Origin: an uncultured Verrucomicrobiota bacterium
Lineage (GTDB): Bacteria; Verrucomicrobiota; Verrucomicrobiia; Limisphaerales; UBA9464
Direction of reading: 5' to 3'
DNA: 64,000 nucleotides
NCBI GenBank assembly: GCA_903922605.1
Contig: CAIXUG010000010.1
Coordinates: 22,648-86,647 of the forward strand
The position numbers were made by a program, and so were the translations under genes. Numbering within the stretch: the first letter of the stretch is position 1; every line of letters begins with the position of its first letter. Shown piece after piece: positions 42,003 through 51,823 of the stretch. Under the pieces are notes generated by a model. The model was given only the letters and a program-made list of their open reading frames with translations. It made no database searches and was not told the DNA's origin.

Positions 42003-43304
42003 ATGAACACCAACTTTCACCCAATTGTCCGGCGGGTTCTGCGTGGGTTGCCCGCGCTTGCCCTCGTGTCGTTTGTGGCCCCGGCCGCCGCTGGCGATCT
42101 CTTCACGCTCAATGGCAACACGACCGATGCGGGCCTGCCGGTCACCTTCAACGAAGGCAGCAGCAGGCTGCCGTCCTTCATCAGCGACCTGGTTTCGGGC
42201 AGCAACCAGTTCGACGCCCTCAACAACCGCCAGTTTTCCGCCTCGCTCCGCTACGCGGATGTGGCCAACGCCCTGAACTTCAACATCCGGCAGATCGGAA
42301 CGACCTGGCGGGCGGACCTGACCTCGCCCTTCGACCCCGGCCTCATCAACCGCAGCTTCAACAGCAACACCCGGGACCAGCTCGACAGCGCCATCCAGGA
42401 CTACCTCAAGAAGGACGGCTCGGCCGACCTCGCCCGGTTTTTGGCGGCGATCAACAAGAAGTCGGCGGTCGCGGGCGTGCTGGATGGCAATCCCAACTCC
42501 GCCACCGCGCAGATCGCGAACCAGAGCTTCATGGAGTATGGCCTGCGTCCCACCGAGACGGCGGAGGAGATCGACGGAAGCGCCGACGGGAATGGGAATG
42601 GCAGCGACACCACCAGCCGTTCCGGCTTCAGCTTCACGGCGGATGTCGGCACGTTCCGCGGCCAGGGCGTTGAGGGCCAGAGCTACAGCTGGACGCCCAT
42701 GATCCCCTACACGATCGGCAAGGCCCGCCGGGTGCGCCTCGAACTGGCGCTGCCGATCAATTACACGAAGATCGAGGGCGCGGACCAGTACCGGGTGGGT
42801 GCGCAGCTCGGCGTCGCGGTGCTGCTGGTGAAGCGCACCAAGGACCAGCCGTGGCTCTGGCAGGTGACCCCGCAGGGCGGCGTGACGGTGGCGGGCTCCG
42901 CCGACATGATCGCCGGCGGTGTGCTGCTCTCGGGCGGCGCGACGAGCTACACCTCCTATCGCTGGAACAACTGGGAATTCTCGATGGGCAACCACATCAG
43001 CTTCCACGAGGGGCTGAAAGTCAGCGTGGACAACTACACGTTCGACCCGCAGATCAGCCAGCAGATCGTCAAGAACGGCCTCAAGATCGGCCGCAGCCTG
43101 GGTGAGCACTGGTATGCGGAGGTTTATGCCATCGACACCGAGTTCGTGGAGGCCGCCTACGCCTCGCGCTTCACCACCGTGGGCGCGGGCGTCGGCTACC
43201 GCGGGCAGAAGCGCAAGGGCTACATGATGCTCGGCACCTACATGGACTTCGGGCCCGGCTACCAGTCGGCCCATGCGCAGTTCGGCACGGGCTGGAAGTT
43301 CTGA
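42003..43304 (+). CDS. Secreted outer-membrane-type beta-barrel protein of unknown function
   Basis: 433 aa from the ATG at 42003; signal peptide to about residue 29 (VSFVAPAAAG). The first half has mixed structure with an internal acidic/Gly/Asn-rich linker (residues about 175-195). From about residue 200 alternating hydrophobic/polar strands rich in aromatic residues (GFSFTADVGTF, SYSWTPMIPYTIG, RVRLELALPINYTK) run to a C-terminal aromatic residue (FGTGWKF), the pattern of an outer-membrane barrel with a terminal Phe BamA signal. No named family is recognised; autotransporter-like barrels are similar but no passenger is seen. Confidence 0.7.
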   Translation: MNTNFHPIVRRVLRGLPALALVSFVAPAAAGDLFTLNGNTTDAGLPVTFNEGSSRLPSFISDLVSGSNQFDALNNRQFSASLRYADVANALNFNIRQIGTTWRADLTSPFDPGLINRSFNSNTRDQLDSAIQDYLKKDGSADLARFLAAINKKSAVAGVLDGNPNSATAQIANQSFMEYGLRPTETAEEIDGSADGNGNGSDTTSRSGFSFTADVGTFRGQGVEGQSYSWTPMIPYTIGKARRVRLELALPINYTKIEGADQYRVGAQLGVAVLLVKRTKDQPWLWQVTPQGGVTVAGSADMIAGGVLLSGGATSYTSYRWNNWEFSMGNHISFHEGLKVSVDNYTFDPQISQQIVKNGLKIGRSLGEHWYAEVYAIDTEFVEAAYASRFTTVGAGVGYRGQKRKGYMMLGTYMDFGPGYQSAHAQFGTGWKF

Positions 43305-43324
43305 ACCCCTGATCCGCCCAACCT

Positions 43325-44122
43325 TTGAAGACCTTTCTGCTGCTTGGGCTCGTGGCCCTGCTGGCTGTCCCCGTGAGTGTCGCGGCCGACGTGACGAATG
43401 CGCCGAGCGTGACGAGCGTGACGAACGTAGCGAACGTGACCCCGCCGAACCTTGCGCTCGAACTCACCGTGATCCGCTTCAAGCCGGACTCCAAGGACCA
43501 GGTGCTGCAGGACTTCAAGCTGGAGGGTGCGGCCTCCAACATCGTCGATACATTGCGGGGTCTGGGCCGGAGCGTGGACGTGGTCTATCGCGGCACGCGC
43601 GACGTGGTGCTGGAAGCGAAGAGCCTCGCCCGGTTCGACGCCACGGAAACCCGGCCGATCATCCTGATTGGCAAGCCCGGCGCGCCGGTGCCGCCGGCTG
43701 CGGTGTATGGGCTCACGTTGCAGGTCACGGTGCGGCCGGCGGCTGAAGACAGCTTTGTGCTCGCGTGGGAGGGCAGCCTGAACTGGTCGCCCGACCTGAT
43801 GGACCGCCGCAGCGGGATGCAGAACACGTTTCAGTTCCTGGGCAAAACCGCGGGCGTGGCCCAGAGCGCCAGCGAGGTCCTGGGACAGACGGGCGGCGTG
43901 GTCAAGGGCGGGGCGGATATCGGTCTCACCGTCGCCGAACTGTTCAAGAACGGCAATTCGGACAGCTCCATCTACGAGCTGCCCGTGCTCAAGACCGTGT
44001 CGTTCACCGGCAGTCGCGCGTGCCGCAGCGGGCAGCTCATCATCAGCACCACCGCCGCCGAGGCGGGCGTGAAGGAGCCGCAGATCATCTTCTTCCTGCT
44101 CACACCCAGGTTGCGCCCATGA
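43325..44122 (+). CDS. Secreted protein with secretin-like C-terminal pattern, paralogue 1
   Basis: 265 aa from a TTG start at which a signal peptide begins (cleavage after VAA). Next comes a Val/Thr/Asn-rich low-complexity segment (about residues 22-39) coded by GTGACGAACGT-type repeats. The body has the order VYGLTLQVTVRPA ... VLAWEGSLNW ... SGQLIISTT ... IIFFLLTPRLRP, which faintly recalls the secretin domain (G-L-x-L-x-V-x-P ... E-L-x-I-x-L-T-P). It overlaps the next gene by ATGA, and the next protein has the same order, so the two are paralogues. Likely periplasmic or outer membrane; function unknown. Confidence 0.7.
   Translation: MKTFLLLGLVALLAVPVSVAADVTNAPSVTSVTNVANVTPPNLALELTVIRFKPDSKDQVLQDFKLEGAASNIVDTLRGLGRSVDVVYRGTRDVVLEAKSLARFDATETRPIILIGKPGAPVPPAAVYGLTLQVTVRPAAEDSFVLAWEGSLNWSPDLMDRRSGMQNTFQFLGKTAGVAQSASEVLGQTGGVVKGGADIGLTVAELFKNGNSDSSIYELPVLKTVSFTGSRACRSGQLIISTTAAEAGVKEPQIIFFLLTPRLRP
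43386..43441. repeat. Short tandem GTGACGAACGT-type repeat in a secreted-protein gene
   Basis: Degenerate units of G(A/T)GACGA(A/G)CGT encode a Val/Thr/Asn/Ser-rich stretch just after the signal peptide. Another example of low-complexity repeat in a reading frame. Confidence 0.6.
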
Positions 44123-44991
44123 CGACGCGGGCCGCTGTCACCGCGCTGCTGTTGGGTGGGGCGGTCGCGTTGGCCGACCCTCCGGTCGGCCAGGTGTTGG
44201 TCCTGACCAACGGCGCGCCTACCGCCGCCATGCTCACCGAGACAGCCGTGAGCACCCCATCCGTCAATGTCGTCGTGGTGGTCACCCTCATGCGCCATCG
44301 GCCGACGAAAAAGGTCTCCTTGCCGCCCGAGAAGGTCATCGCCTGCCGGACGCTGCCGGAATTGGCGCAGACTCTCCGCAGCAGCGGCACGTTGGAAGTG
44401 CTTTGCCACGCCCGGCGCGAAGTCGCGTGTGGACCGACGGCACAGGCCGAGTTCCTCGTCACCGAAGGCCGGCCGGCATTTATCCTGCACGACGATGGCG
44501 GCACTCCGACCAATCAGGTCTTCGGCCTCGAGCTCCATACGCAAGTGTGGGTGGTGCCACCGGCCTTGGGCGTTGCGCCGCGCCTCGTTGGTCTGGCCTG
44601 GGAGGGCACCTGGTCGGGTTCCGTCACACTCTTGGGCGAGTGGGAGACGATTGCCGCGCGCGGCTTCACCCTCCTCCACGCGGTACCCGGTGTGGCTTAC
44701 GCGAAGGTCGAGGAGGACGAGGACGGCTTCGTGAGCACTGGCGGGGGTGCCAACCTGGGCGGCCTGTTCGGACGGAAGAGCAAGAACGTCGGGAAAAAGG
44801 AAGCGGCCGACGCCGTGCAGGCGGCCGGGCACGAACCGTCCTACCTGTCGGATATCTCGGTGGACAAGTATCCGTTCCACGGCGAATGGCTGGGAACGGG
44901 CGGACAATTGCTCATCAGCCGCGCGCCTTGGTCGGTCGGCAAGGATCCGAGCGACCTCTACCTCGTGCTTCAGTCGCGCCTGGCCGACTGA
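44119..44991 (+). CDS. Secreted protein with secretin-like C-terminal pattern, paralogue 2
   Basis: 290 aa from the ATG at 44119 (ATGA with the previous stop). Signal peptide to residue about 19 (VALAD). It follows the same plan as the upstream protein: VNVVVVVTLMRHRP, then VFGLELHTQVWVVPP, GLAWEGTWSGS, YPFHGEWLGTGGQLLISRAP and DLYLVLQSRLAD. Residues about 205-250 include an acidic and Gly-rich insert (KVEEDEDGFVSTGGGANLGGLFG). The pair may form a heteromeric periplasmic or outer-membrane assembly. Convergent with recA, whose stop is 7 bp away. Confidence 0.7.
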   Translation: MTTRAAVTALLLGGAVALADPPVGQVLVLTNGAPTAAMLTETAVSTPSVNVVVVVTLMRHRPTKKVSLPPEKVIACRTLPELAQTLRSSGTLEVLCHARREVACGPTAQAEFLVTEGRPAFILHDDGGTPTNQVFGLELHTQVWVVPPALGVAPRLVGLAWEGTWSGSVTLLGEWETIAARGFTLLHAVPGVAYAKVEEDEDGFVSTGGGANLGGLFGRKSKNVGKKEAADAVQAAGHEPSYLSDISVDKYPFHGEWLGTGGQLLISRAPWSVGKDPSDLYLVLQSRLAD

Positions 44992-44998
44992 GCGGCCT

Positions 44999-46114
44999 TC
45001 AGCCCTTGGCCTTGGCTTCGGCTTTCGACTCGGCCTTCGCTTCAGTCTTGGCTTCCGGCTCGGCGGCGGCGGCGCGCTTCGCCATGATGGTGTCGGTGAT
45101 CTTCTTCATCAGCTCGGGTTTCTCGGCGAGCGTCTTGCGGGCGGCTTCCTTGCCCTGGCCGATCAGTTCGCCGGCGAACTGCAGCCATGCGCCCTTCTTC
45201 TCCACGACGCCGTTCTCGATGCCCACGTCGATCACGCTGCCCTCCTTGTCCACGCCGTGGTTGTAGATGATGTCGAACTCGGCCTCGCAGAAGGGCGGCG
45301 CGACCTTGTTCTTCACGATCTTGATCTTCACGTGGTTGCCGGTCGCGTTGCCGGCGGCGTCCTTGAGGGTGTCCTTGCGGCGGATGTCGATGCGCACGCT
45401 GGCGTAGAACTTCAGCGCCTTGCCGCCGGGGGTCGTCTCGGGGCTGCCGAACATCACGCCGACCTTTTCGCGGAGCTGGTTGGTGAAGAGGCAGGTCGTC
45501 TTGGCGCGGCTGAGGATGGCGGTGAGCTTGCGCAGCGCCTGCGACATGAGGCGGGCCTGCATCCCCATGGTGGCCATGCCCATCTCGCCCTCCAGCTCGG
45601 CCTTGGGCACAAGCGCGGCGACGGAGTCGATGACGATGATGTCGAGCGCGTTGGAGCGGGCGAGGGTCTCGCAGATGGTGAGGGCCTCCTCGCCGGAATC
45701 GGGCTGCGACACGAGCAGGTTGTCGAGGTCCACGCCGAGCTTCCGCGCATAGCCGGGGTCAAGGGCGTGCTCCGCGTCGATGAAGGCCGCGACGCCGCCG
45801 GCCTTCTGGGCGTTGGCGATGAGGTGGAGCATCATGGTGGTCTTGCCGGAGGATTCCGGGCCGTAGATCTCGATGATGCGCCCGCGCGGCACGCCGCCGA
45901 CACCCAGCGCGATATCGACCGCGAGTGCGCCGGTGGGAATGACCTCGATCAGGCGGTGCGAATTGGCCGCGCCGAGCCGCATGATGGCACCATCGCCAAA
46001 CGACTTGGTGATGGAGGAAATGGCGGCCTCGAGGTCGCGCGACTTGGCTGCGGAGAGCTTGCCGGTTTCGGCGACTTCGGTGGTGGGCTTGGGGTCGGAA
46101 GATTTGGCGGCCAT
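44999..46114 (-). CDS. recA: Recombinase A
   Basis: 371 aa from 46114. DNA-dependent ATPase that catalyses homologous strand exchange and triggers the SOS response. Walker [10 protein letters not shown] (about residues 84-92), Walker [13 protein letters not shown], loop L1 [23 protein letters not shown], loop L2 [36 protein letters not shown], and the C-terminal domain are all present. The extreme C-terminus is an Ala/Glu/Lys-rich acidic tail of about 25 residues. The frame extends 78 codons upstream without homology and is not used. The upstream leader is pyrimidine-rich. Confidence 0.97.
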   Translation of the reverse strand: MAAKSSDPKPTTEVAETGKLSAAKSRDLEAAISSITKSFGDGAIMRLGAANSHRLIEVIPTGALAVDIALGVGGVPRGRIIEIYGPESSGKTTMMLHLIANAQKAGGVAAFIDAEHALDPGYARKLGVDLDNLLVSQPDSGEEALTICETLARSNALDIIVIDSVAALVPKAELEGEMGMATMGMQARLMSQALRKLTAILSRAKTTCLFTNQLREKVGVMFGSPETTPGGKALKFYASVRIDIRRKDTLKDAAGNATGNHVKIKIVKNKVAPPFCEAEFDIIYNHGVDKEGSVIDVGIENGVVEKKGAWLQFAGELIGQGKEAARKTLAEKPELMKKITDTIMAKRAAAAEPEAKTEAKAESKAEAKAKG

Positions 46115-46565
46115 AGGAAAGGATGCGGTAACGAGGGGCGAGGCTAGGAGGCCGAGGCGGTCTGTCAACCTTGGCACTTCGGCGGTGAGGGCGGGCACTG
46201 CGCTGGTGCGCGAACCCGCCTTGACGGCGGCCGATTCAGCGCCCGGGGAGCGACTCAAACTTGTTGTCATGGGGCGATCTTTTACCAGGCGGTACGACAA
46301 TGGCGGTCCCAGCCGGATTTTGCCATGGCACGGGAATCGGCCGGCCACAGGGGCAGGCCGCCTGCCGGCGGCCCCAAAACCGCAGAAATCCCCCGTATTT
46401 GTGGATTAAATGCATTGCTTAGGCCCGCAAATTGCTTTGAACATCCGCCACGACCACCGCCCAAAAGTCATCGGTCCGCGTTGGAGCAGCTTCAGCTCAA
46501 GGTCCGAAAAGGGGCGCAGCATGCTCCGGTTTCAAGGGGGTGGGACGGGTTCGGGTAGATTGTGT
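46115..46565. other. Divergent intergenic region of recA and the TolC-like gene
   Basis: 451 bp with no supported gene. It must hold promoters for both neighbours, but no convincing sigma-70 pair or LexA-type palindrome was found. GCCTGCCGGCGGC at about 46360-46372 is a small palindrome. Confidence 0.5.
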
Positions 46566-48095
46566 ATGCGACTTGCGATTTGTTTCATTCTGGCAGCTTT
46601 CACCGTGGCCGCGGGCACAAATGATGTCCCGGCCCGTCCGCTCACCCTGGCCGATTGCATCCAGCTCGGTCTCAAGAACAACTACGACCTCCGCATCGAG
46701 CGGCTAAATCCCGAGATCGCCCGGTACAACCTGTCCGGGGCGAACGGGGCTTACGAGCCGGTATTCAATTTCCAGGCTGGGGAGCAGCTCCTCACGGTCC
46801 CAGGCGGCGTCGATCCCAAAAAGACAGGGCTCGATTCCCCCTATGAAGTGACGACCGATTCGGTCGGCATGGGGCTCTCCGGGGTTTTGCCCACCGGGCT
46901 GCAGTACGGCCTCCAGGCGACTTCGAGCCGATTGCATGAGCTCACGGATTTCAGCACGCTCCCCGGCTTTATCTTCCTCTATCCACCGGACGGAATCCGG
47001 AACACCAACCAGTACGTGTCGACGGCCGCAATCACCCTCCAGCAGCCCCTGCTCAGGAACCTGTGGATTGACAAGTACCGCCAGACCATCCAGCTCCGGC
47101 AGAAGGACCTCAAAATCTCGGAGCTGGCCGTGCGCGCGCGGGTGATGAACCTGATCTACAACATCCAGCAGGCCTATTATGAGCTCATCTATCAGAAGGA
47201 GCAGGTGGAGGTTCAGGAACAGGCCCTGAACCTGGTCGATCAGTTGGCGGTCACCACCCGGCACCAGATCGAGATCGGAAGCTCGGCGGCGGTCGAGCTG
47301 CCGCAGGTCCAGGCGCAGGAGGAGTCGGTGCGGACCGCGCTGGTGTCCTCGCAGCAGCAGCTCGAGAAACAGCGCCATGCGCTCAAAAACCTGATCTCGA
47401 CCGACTACCACAGCTCGCCGGACGACATGCTTGATGCGGCGGAGGATTCGCCCGCGGTTCCGTACACGTATGACCGGCACGAAAGCTGGCGTTCCGCGCT
47501 GGAGCACCGTCCCGACCTCGCCCAACTGCGCCTGGACCTGGAAAAACAGGGCATTCAGGTCCGCTTCCAGTTCAACCAGCTGTTCCCGAGCCTTGATCTG
47601 GTGGGCGGATATGGGCTGCAAAGCCAGGAAAATTCCACCGAGGCGTCGCTGGCGGACATCCGCGACCGCTCGAAACCCCAATACGGCTTTGGCGTGGTCC
47701 TCAGCATCCCGCTGGGCGGGAATCAGTCCGCGCGCAACACGTACATGGCGGGCAAGGCGGCCCGGGAGCAGTCGGCCCTGCTGCTGAAGAAGACGGAGCA
47801 AAACATCCTGATCCAGGTGGACGATTCGCTGAGCCAGGTCCAGGCGGCCTACCGCCGGACGGAATCCGCCAAGAAGGCGCGCGAATATGCGGAGTTGGCC
47901 CTGAAGGGGCAGCAGATGAAGCTGGCGGAAGGGGCCAACTCGGCTTTCTTTGTGTTGCAGTACCAGGAAAAGCTTTGGGAGAGCCGGGCGGCCGAGATCC
48001 GTGCGCGCGTGGATTACCGGCTCGCGGTGGCCCAGCTGGAACTGAACGAGGGAGTGACGCTGGAACAGAACCACGTAAATCTGTTGGTCAAATAG
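46566..48095 (+). CDS. TolC-family outer-membrane protein
   Basis: 509 aa from the ATG at 46566, at a signal peptide (cleavage after VAAG). The first repeat starts LTLADCIQLGLKNNYDLRIERLNPEIARYNLSGANGAYEPVFN; long helices with coiled-coil heptads follow (YYELIYQKEQVEVQEQALNLVDQLAVTT), and the second repeat contains HRPDLAQLRLDLEKQGIQVRFQFNQLFPSLDLVGGYG. This is the second TolC-like protein in the window and is not clustered with a pump, so the exported substrate is unknown. Longer upstream frame is ignored. Confidence 0.88.
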   Translation: MRLAICFILAAFTVAAGTNDVPARPLTLADCIQLGLKNNYDLRIERLNPEIARYNLSGANGAYEPVFNFQAGEQLLTVPGGVDPKKTGLDSPYEVTTDSVGMGLSGVLPTGLQYGLQATSSRLHELTDFSTLPGFIFLYPPDGIRNTNQYVSTAAITLQQPLLRNLWIDKYRQTIQLRQKDLKISELAVRARVMNLIYNIQQAYYELIYQKEQVEVQEQALNLVDQLAVTTRHQIEIGSSAAVELPQVQAQEESVRTALVSSQQQLEKQRHALKNLISTDYHSSPDDMLDAAEDSPAVPYTYDRHESWRSALEHRPDLAQLRLDLEKQGIQVRFQFNQLFPSLDLVGGYGLQSQENSTEASLADIRDRSKPQYGFGVVLSIPLGGNQSARNTYMAGKAAREQSALLLKKTEQNILIQVDDSLSQVQAAYRRTESAKKAREYAELALKGQQMKLAEGANSAFFVLQYQEKLWESRAAEIRARVDYRLAVAQLELNEGVTLEQNHVNLLVK

Positions 48096-48163
48096 CGCAT
48101 CCGGCCAACCTTGGCGGGTGGAAAGCGGTTCTTTGGACGTGCCCGGACCAGCTCACGCAACCG

Positions 48164-49270
48164 ATGAACCACGCTGTCACGCCAAACCAGTCGCTGCGCC
48201 TCGACGGGCCCGATGTTGCCCGGGCGCTCGCGATTCTCGGGATGATGGTGGTTCATTTCATGTTGGTGATGACCGACGGCATGCCGCCGGAGCACTGGAG
48301 CGATTTCCTGCTGGGGCTGCTCGATGGCCGGCCCGCCGCGACCTTTGTCATTCTGGCCGGCATGGGGGTGACTTTCATGGCGCGGAAGGCCGACGGTACC
48401 GCCGGGGCACCGGACCGGAAAACGATGGCGACAATCTTGCGGCGGCGCGGCCTGCTGCTCTTGGTGCTGGGATTTCTCAACCTCACGATTTGGGAGGGGG
48501 ACATCCTCCGGGTTTACGGCGTGTCGTTGCTGCTGGCCCCCTGGCTGGTTTGGCGGTGTTCACGCACCGTGCTGCTGGCGGCGCTGGGATTTGTGCTGAC
48601 GTTTGGCGTCCTGTTTTTCGCCCTGGATTACGGCCGCAACTGGGACTGGAACACCATGACCTATCACGGTCTGTGGACCGCGTCCGGGCTGTGGCGGAAC
48701 CTGTTCTTCGATGGTTTCCGGTCCGTGTTTCCCTGGACGGGATTGCTGCTGTTCGGGGTCTGGCTGGGGCGGCTGGACTGGTCCACGGCGGAGGTTCCGC
48801 GCCGGGCCGTGCTCTGGGGTGCGGTCCTGCTGGTTTCCAGTGCGGCTGTTTCCCGGCTGCTGCTGAACTGGTTTGGTACCCATCCGCAACCGGGCTTCGA
48901 TCCCGAGGAGGCCGCGGCCTTTTTCGGCCTGCAATCCATGCCGCCACTGCCCCTGTTTCTGCTGAACGCGACGGGCTTTGCCCTGGTGATTGTCGGCACG
49001 AGCACGCTCGCGGCGAGACGCTGGCGTGACCGCTGGCCGGTGCGAGCCCTCGGTGCGACGGGCCGCCTGGCCTTCACCTGGTACGTGGCCCATATCCTCC
49101 TCGGTCTGGGTGGGGTGATAGTCTTGGGCTGGACCCGGACGTCGCACCTGCGGGCGCTGCTCACGGCGCTGGCGTTTTTCTCGATGGCCGTAGCGGTTTC
49201 GCTCGCGTGGCGACGGCGATTTGCCAACGGCCCGATGGAATATGTTCTCCGCCGGGTCGGGCGGTGGTGA
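48164..49270 (+). CDS. DUF418-family multi-pass membrane protein
   Basis: 368 aa from the ATG at 48164. About ten hydrophobic helices. The start region LDGPDVARALAILGMMVVHF and the C-terminal block (GRLAFTWYVAHILLGLGG ... GPMEYVLRR) match the DUF418/acyltransferase-like membrane family (COG2311); the family is related to the HGSNAT/DUF1624 group of membrane acetyltransferases, but no catalytic His is assigned here. No operon partner: 68 bp after the TolC-like gene and 56 bp before pgi. Confidence 0.78.
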   Translation: MNHAVTPNQSLRLDGPDVARALAILGMMVVHFMLVMTDGMPPEHWSDFLLGLLDGRPAATFVILAGMGVTFMARKADGTAGAPDRKTMATILRRRGLLLLVLGFLNLTIWEGDILRVYGVSLLLAPWLVWRCSRTVLLAALGFVLTFGVLFFALDYGRNWDWNTMTYHGLWTASGLWRNLFFDGFRSVFPWTGLLLFGVWLGRLDWSTAEVPRRAVLWGAVLLVSSAAVSRLLLNWFGTHPQPGFDPEEAAAFFGLQSMPPLPLFLLNATGFALVIVGTSTLAARRWRDRWPVRALGATGRLAFTWYVAHILLGLGGVIVLGWTRTSHLRALLTALAFFSMAVAVSLAWRRRFANGPMEYVLRRVGRW

Positions 49271-49326
49271 GCGCCCGCAAACTTCTGCCTTTGCACCGGG
49301 GATGCCGGCGTTAGCCTGCCGCCGCC

Positions 49327-50916
49327 ATGACACCTTCCAAGGCCGCTCTCTGGTCCCGCTTCCGCCAGTTCTACACCGAGTATCCCACCCTCGGGCTCGC
49401 GATGGACATCAGCCGGGTGAATTTCCCCGACAACTTCTTCGCCACCATGGAGCGCCCCATGCAGCGTGCCTACATCGCCATGGCCGAGCTGGAAAAGGGC
49501 GGCATCGCCAATCCCGACGAGAAACGCATGGTCGGCCACTACTGGCTCCGCAACCCGAAGCTCGCGCCGACGCAGACCATTGCCGACGAGATCACGCAGA
49601 CGCTCGCCGATATCAAGGCCTTCGCCGCCGCCGTGCATGTGGGCGCGATCAAGGGGGCGAAGGGCCCCTTCAAGAACGTGCTCGTCATCGGTATCGGCGG
49701 CAGCGCGCTCGGGCCGCAGTTCGTGGCCAAGGCGCTCGGCCAGCCCGCGACCGACAAGCTGAAGCCCTTCTTCTTCGACAACACCGATCCCGACGGCATG
49801 GACAAGGTGCTTGCCGAACTCGCCGGCGAGCTGGATGGGACCATCGCGGTGGTCATCAGCAAATCCGGCGGCACGGCGGAGACGCGCAACGGCATGCTGG
49901 AGGCCAAGGCGGCCTATGAGCGGGCCGGCCTCGACTTCACGAAGCACGCGGTGGCCGTCACCGGTTTCGGCAGCGCGCTTCACAAGGTCGCCACGACTGG
50001 CGGCTGGCTGAAGACCTTCCCGATGTGGGATTGGGTCGGCGGCCGCACGAGCGAGCTAAGCGCCGTGGGCCTGCTGCCAGCAGCGCTTCAGGGGCTTGAT
50101 ATCCAGGCCCTGCTCGATGGCGCGAAAGCGACGGACGACGTCACGCGCGTGCCAAACACGAAACAGAATCCCGCCGCGCAGCTCGCGCTCCTGTGGTACT
50201 TCCTCGGCGAAGGCCGCGGCGCGAAGGACATGGTGGTGCTGCCCTACAAGGACCGCCTCGAACTCTTCTCGAAATATCTCCAGCAGCTCCTCATGGAATC
50301 GCTCGGCAAGGAGCTGGACCTCGACGGCAAGATCGTGAACGCGGGCATCAGCGTCTATGGCAACAAGGGCTCCACCGACCAGCACGCCTACGTGCAGCAG
50401 CTCCGCGAGGGCGTGCTGAATTTCTTCGTGGTGTTCATCGAGGTGCTGCACGACCGCACGGGCGCGAGCCTGGAGGTCGAGCCGGGTGCGACCAGCGGCG
50501 ACTTCCTCAACGGCTTCTACCTCGGCACGCGCACGGCGCTCTACGAGAACGGCCGCCAGAGCATCACCTTCACGGTGCGCGATGCGGGCGCCTTCACGGT
50601 GGGCTCGCTCATCGCGCTGTTTGAGCGCGCGGTCGGCCTCTACGCGTCGCTCATCAACATCAATGCGTACCACCAGCCGGGCGTGGAGGCGGGCAAGAAG
50701 GCGGCTGCCAGCGTGCTTACCCTGCAGGGCAAGGCGGTCGCGCATCTCACGGCCAATCCGTCACAGAGCTTCACCGCCGACGCGCTGGCGGCAGCCATCG
50801 GCCAGCCGGACGAGGCGGAGACGCTGTTCAAGATTCTGAGCCATCTCACGGCGAACGCGCGCAAGGTGAGGCTCGCCGGCGGCACCGGCCCCGGTGCGGC
50901 CTTTCAGGCGGCGTGA
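49327..50916 (+). CDS. pgi: Glucose-6-phosphate isomerase
   Basis: 529 aa. Interconverts glucose-6-phosphate and fructose-6-phosphate in glycolysis. Conserved blocks are [11 protein letters not shown] (phosphate loop), [28 protein letters not shown], the [14 protein letters not shown] block with the catalytic His, and the [11 protein letters not shown] block. Length is normal for bacterial PGI. The start has no Shine-Dalgarno sequence. Confidence 0.96.
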   Translation: MTPSKAALWSRFRQFYTEYPTLGLAMDISRVNFPDNFFATMERPMQRAYIAMAELEKGGIANPDEKRMVGHYWLRNPKLAPTQTIADEITQTLADIKAFAAAVHVGAIKGAKGPFKNVLVIGIGGSALGPQFVAKALGQPATDKLKPFFFDNTDPDGMDKVLAELAGELDGTIAVVISKSGGTAETRNGMLEAKAAYERAGLDFTKHAVAVTGFGSALHKVATTGGWLKTFPMWDWVGGRTSELSAVGLLPAALQGLDIQALLDGAKATDDVTRVPNTKQNPAAQLALLWYFLGEGRGAKDMVVLPYKDRLELFSKYLQQLLMESLGKELDLDGKIVNAGISVYGNKGSTDQHAYVQQLREGVLNFFVVFIEVLHDRTGASLEVEPGATSGDFLNGFYLGTRTALYENGRQSITFTVRDAGAFTVGSLIALFERAVGLYASLININAYHQPGVEAGKKAAASVLTLQGKAVAHLTANPSQSFTADALAAAIGQPDEAETLFKILSHLTANARKVRLAGGTGPGAAFQAA

Positions 50917-50921
50917 AGACG

Positions 50922-51008
50922 GGGTCTGGGATCTGGGGTCTGGCGTCTGGGGCTTGGATGCGCGTGACCCGGGCCCTTGGACTTAGGACTCGGGACTCGG
51001 GACTCGGA
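50922..51008. repeat. Low-complexity GTCTGGGATCTGG / GGACTCGGGACTCGG repeat
   Basis: Runs of near-identical words GGTCTGGGATCTGG and GACTCGGGACTCGGGACTCGG between pgi and the next gene. No spacer/repeat alternation, so not a CRISPR array. Confidence 0.7.
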
Positions 51009-51062
51009 ACCGTATCGATTCGGACCATGAACACATTGGGGCAAACACCACTCAGGCGGGCG

Positions 51063-51806
51063 ATGAAACACCTCGCGGTAAGGCTGGTGGCACTGACGTG
51101 GCTCAGTCTTGGGCTCGTCGGTTGCTCGGAAAAGAAACCCACGAGTCAGGCGAAACTGCCGGAACAGGCGGCCAGCACCAACGCGCCGGACACCAACGGT
51201 ATGCCGGAGCCGGTGGCGGCGACGTCGGAGGCCAAGCCGGCCGGACCGCCCGTGCCCGCTGCCGACCAGCAGCTGTGCTTTCAATGCGAGGGCACAGGCC
51301 AGATGACGTGCCATCACACCGGTTGCGACCACGGGTTTGTGGAGTGCCCCGGCCCATGCCTCAAACGCTCCAGCAAATGGGAGCACGCACAGGTGGACGG
51401 CCATCCGCCCGAAACCCTGTGGCATGTGATTCCTCTGGGCGGTGGGCACGAACAGCTCGTGAGCCAAGCCCACATCGGCGAGGTGTTCGTCGTGCGCAAC
51501 GGGCAGGTGGATCGTTTGGGCAAGTGCAAGGTCTGCAACGGCACTTGCCATCTCCCGTGTCCGACCTGCGGGGGCAAGGCCAAGGTGGTCTGTGACCTCT
51601 GCGAGGGGCGGAAGGTGATCCCCGCCGCGTGGAAGACGAACGACAACCCGGTGCTGAACCGTCAGCCGGATCTCCTCCGGCTCAAGGATGGCCGGGTGTT
51701 TCTGGGCAAGCGGAGTGACCTGGGCGAACGTGCCTTCATCCGCACCCGCGACGGCCAGTTCATCACCGTCGGCAAGGACGACTTCGCCGAACCGGAGGGG
51801 AAGTAA
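51063..51806 (+). CDS. Lipoprotein with two DnaJ-type CxxC zinc-finger clusters
   Basis: 247 aa from the ATG at 51063; an ATG at 51027 would add 12 residues. Residues 1-20 form a lipoprotein signal peptide ending in the lipobox L-V-G-C. After a Pro/Ala linker come two Cys clusters of the DnaJ central-domain type: CFQCEGTGQMTCHHTGC ... ECPGPC (about residues 75-100) and CKVCNGTCHLPCPTCGGKAKVVCDLCEG (about residues 155-183). The final 60 residues look like a small beta domain that ends in DDFAEPEGK. A DnaJ zinc domain outside the cytoplasm, with no J-domain, is unusual; it could bind metal or unfolded proteins. Confidence 0.78.
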   Translation: MKHLAVRLVALTWLSLGLVGCSEKKPTSQAKLPEQAASTNAPDTNGMPEPVAATSEAKPAGPPVPAADQQLCFQCEGTGQMTCHHTGCDHGFVECPGPCLKRSSKWEHAQVDGHPPETLWHVIPLGGGHEQLVSQAHIGEVFVVRNGQVDRLGKCKVCNGTCHLPCPTCGGKAKVVCDLCEGRKVIPAAWKTNDNPVLNRQPDLLRLKDGRVFLGKRSDLGERAFIRTRDGQFITVGKDDFAEPEGK

Positions 51807-51823
51807 GCCAAGCCGGGAACGGC

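Noticed and set aside
44999..46348. Extended recA frame with 78 more N-terminal codons
   Set aside because: The added residues have no RecA homology; the conserved start region begins at the ATG at 46114.
50922..51008. Possible CRISPR-like repeats
   Set aside because: Short tandem words without unique spacers or cas genes; a low-complexity repeat.
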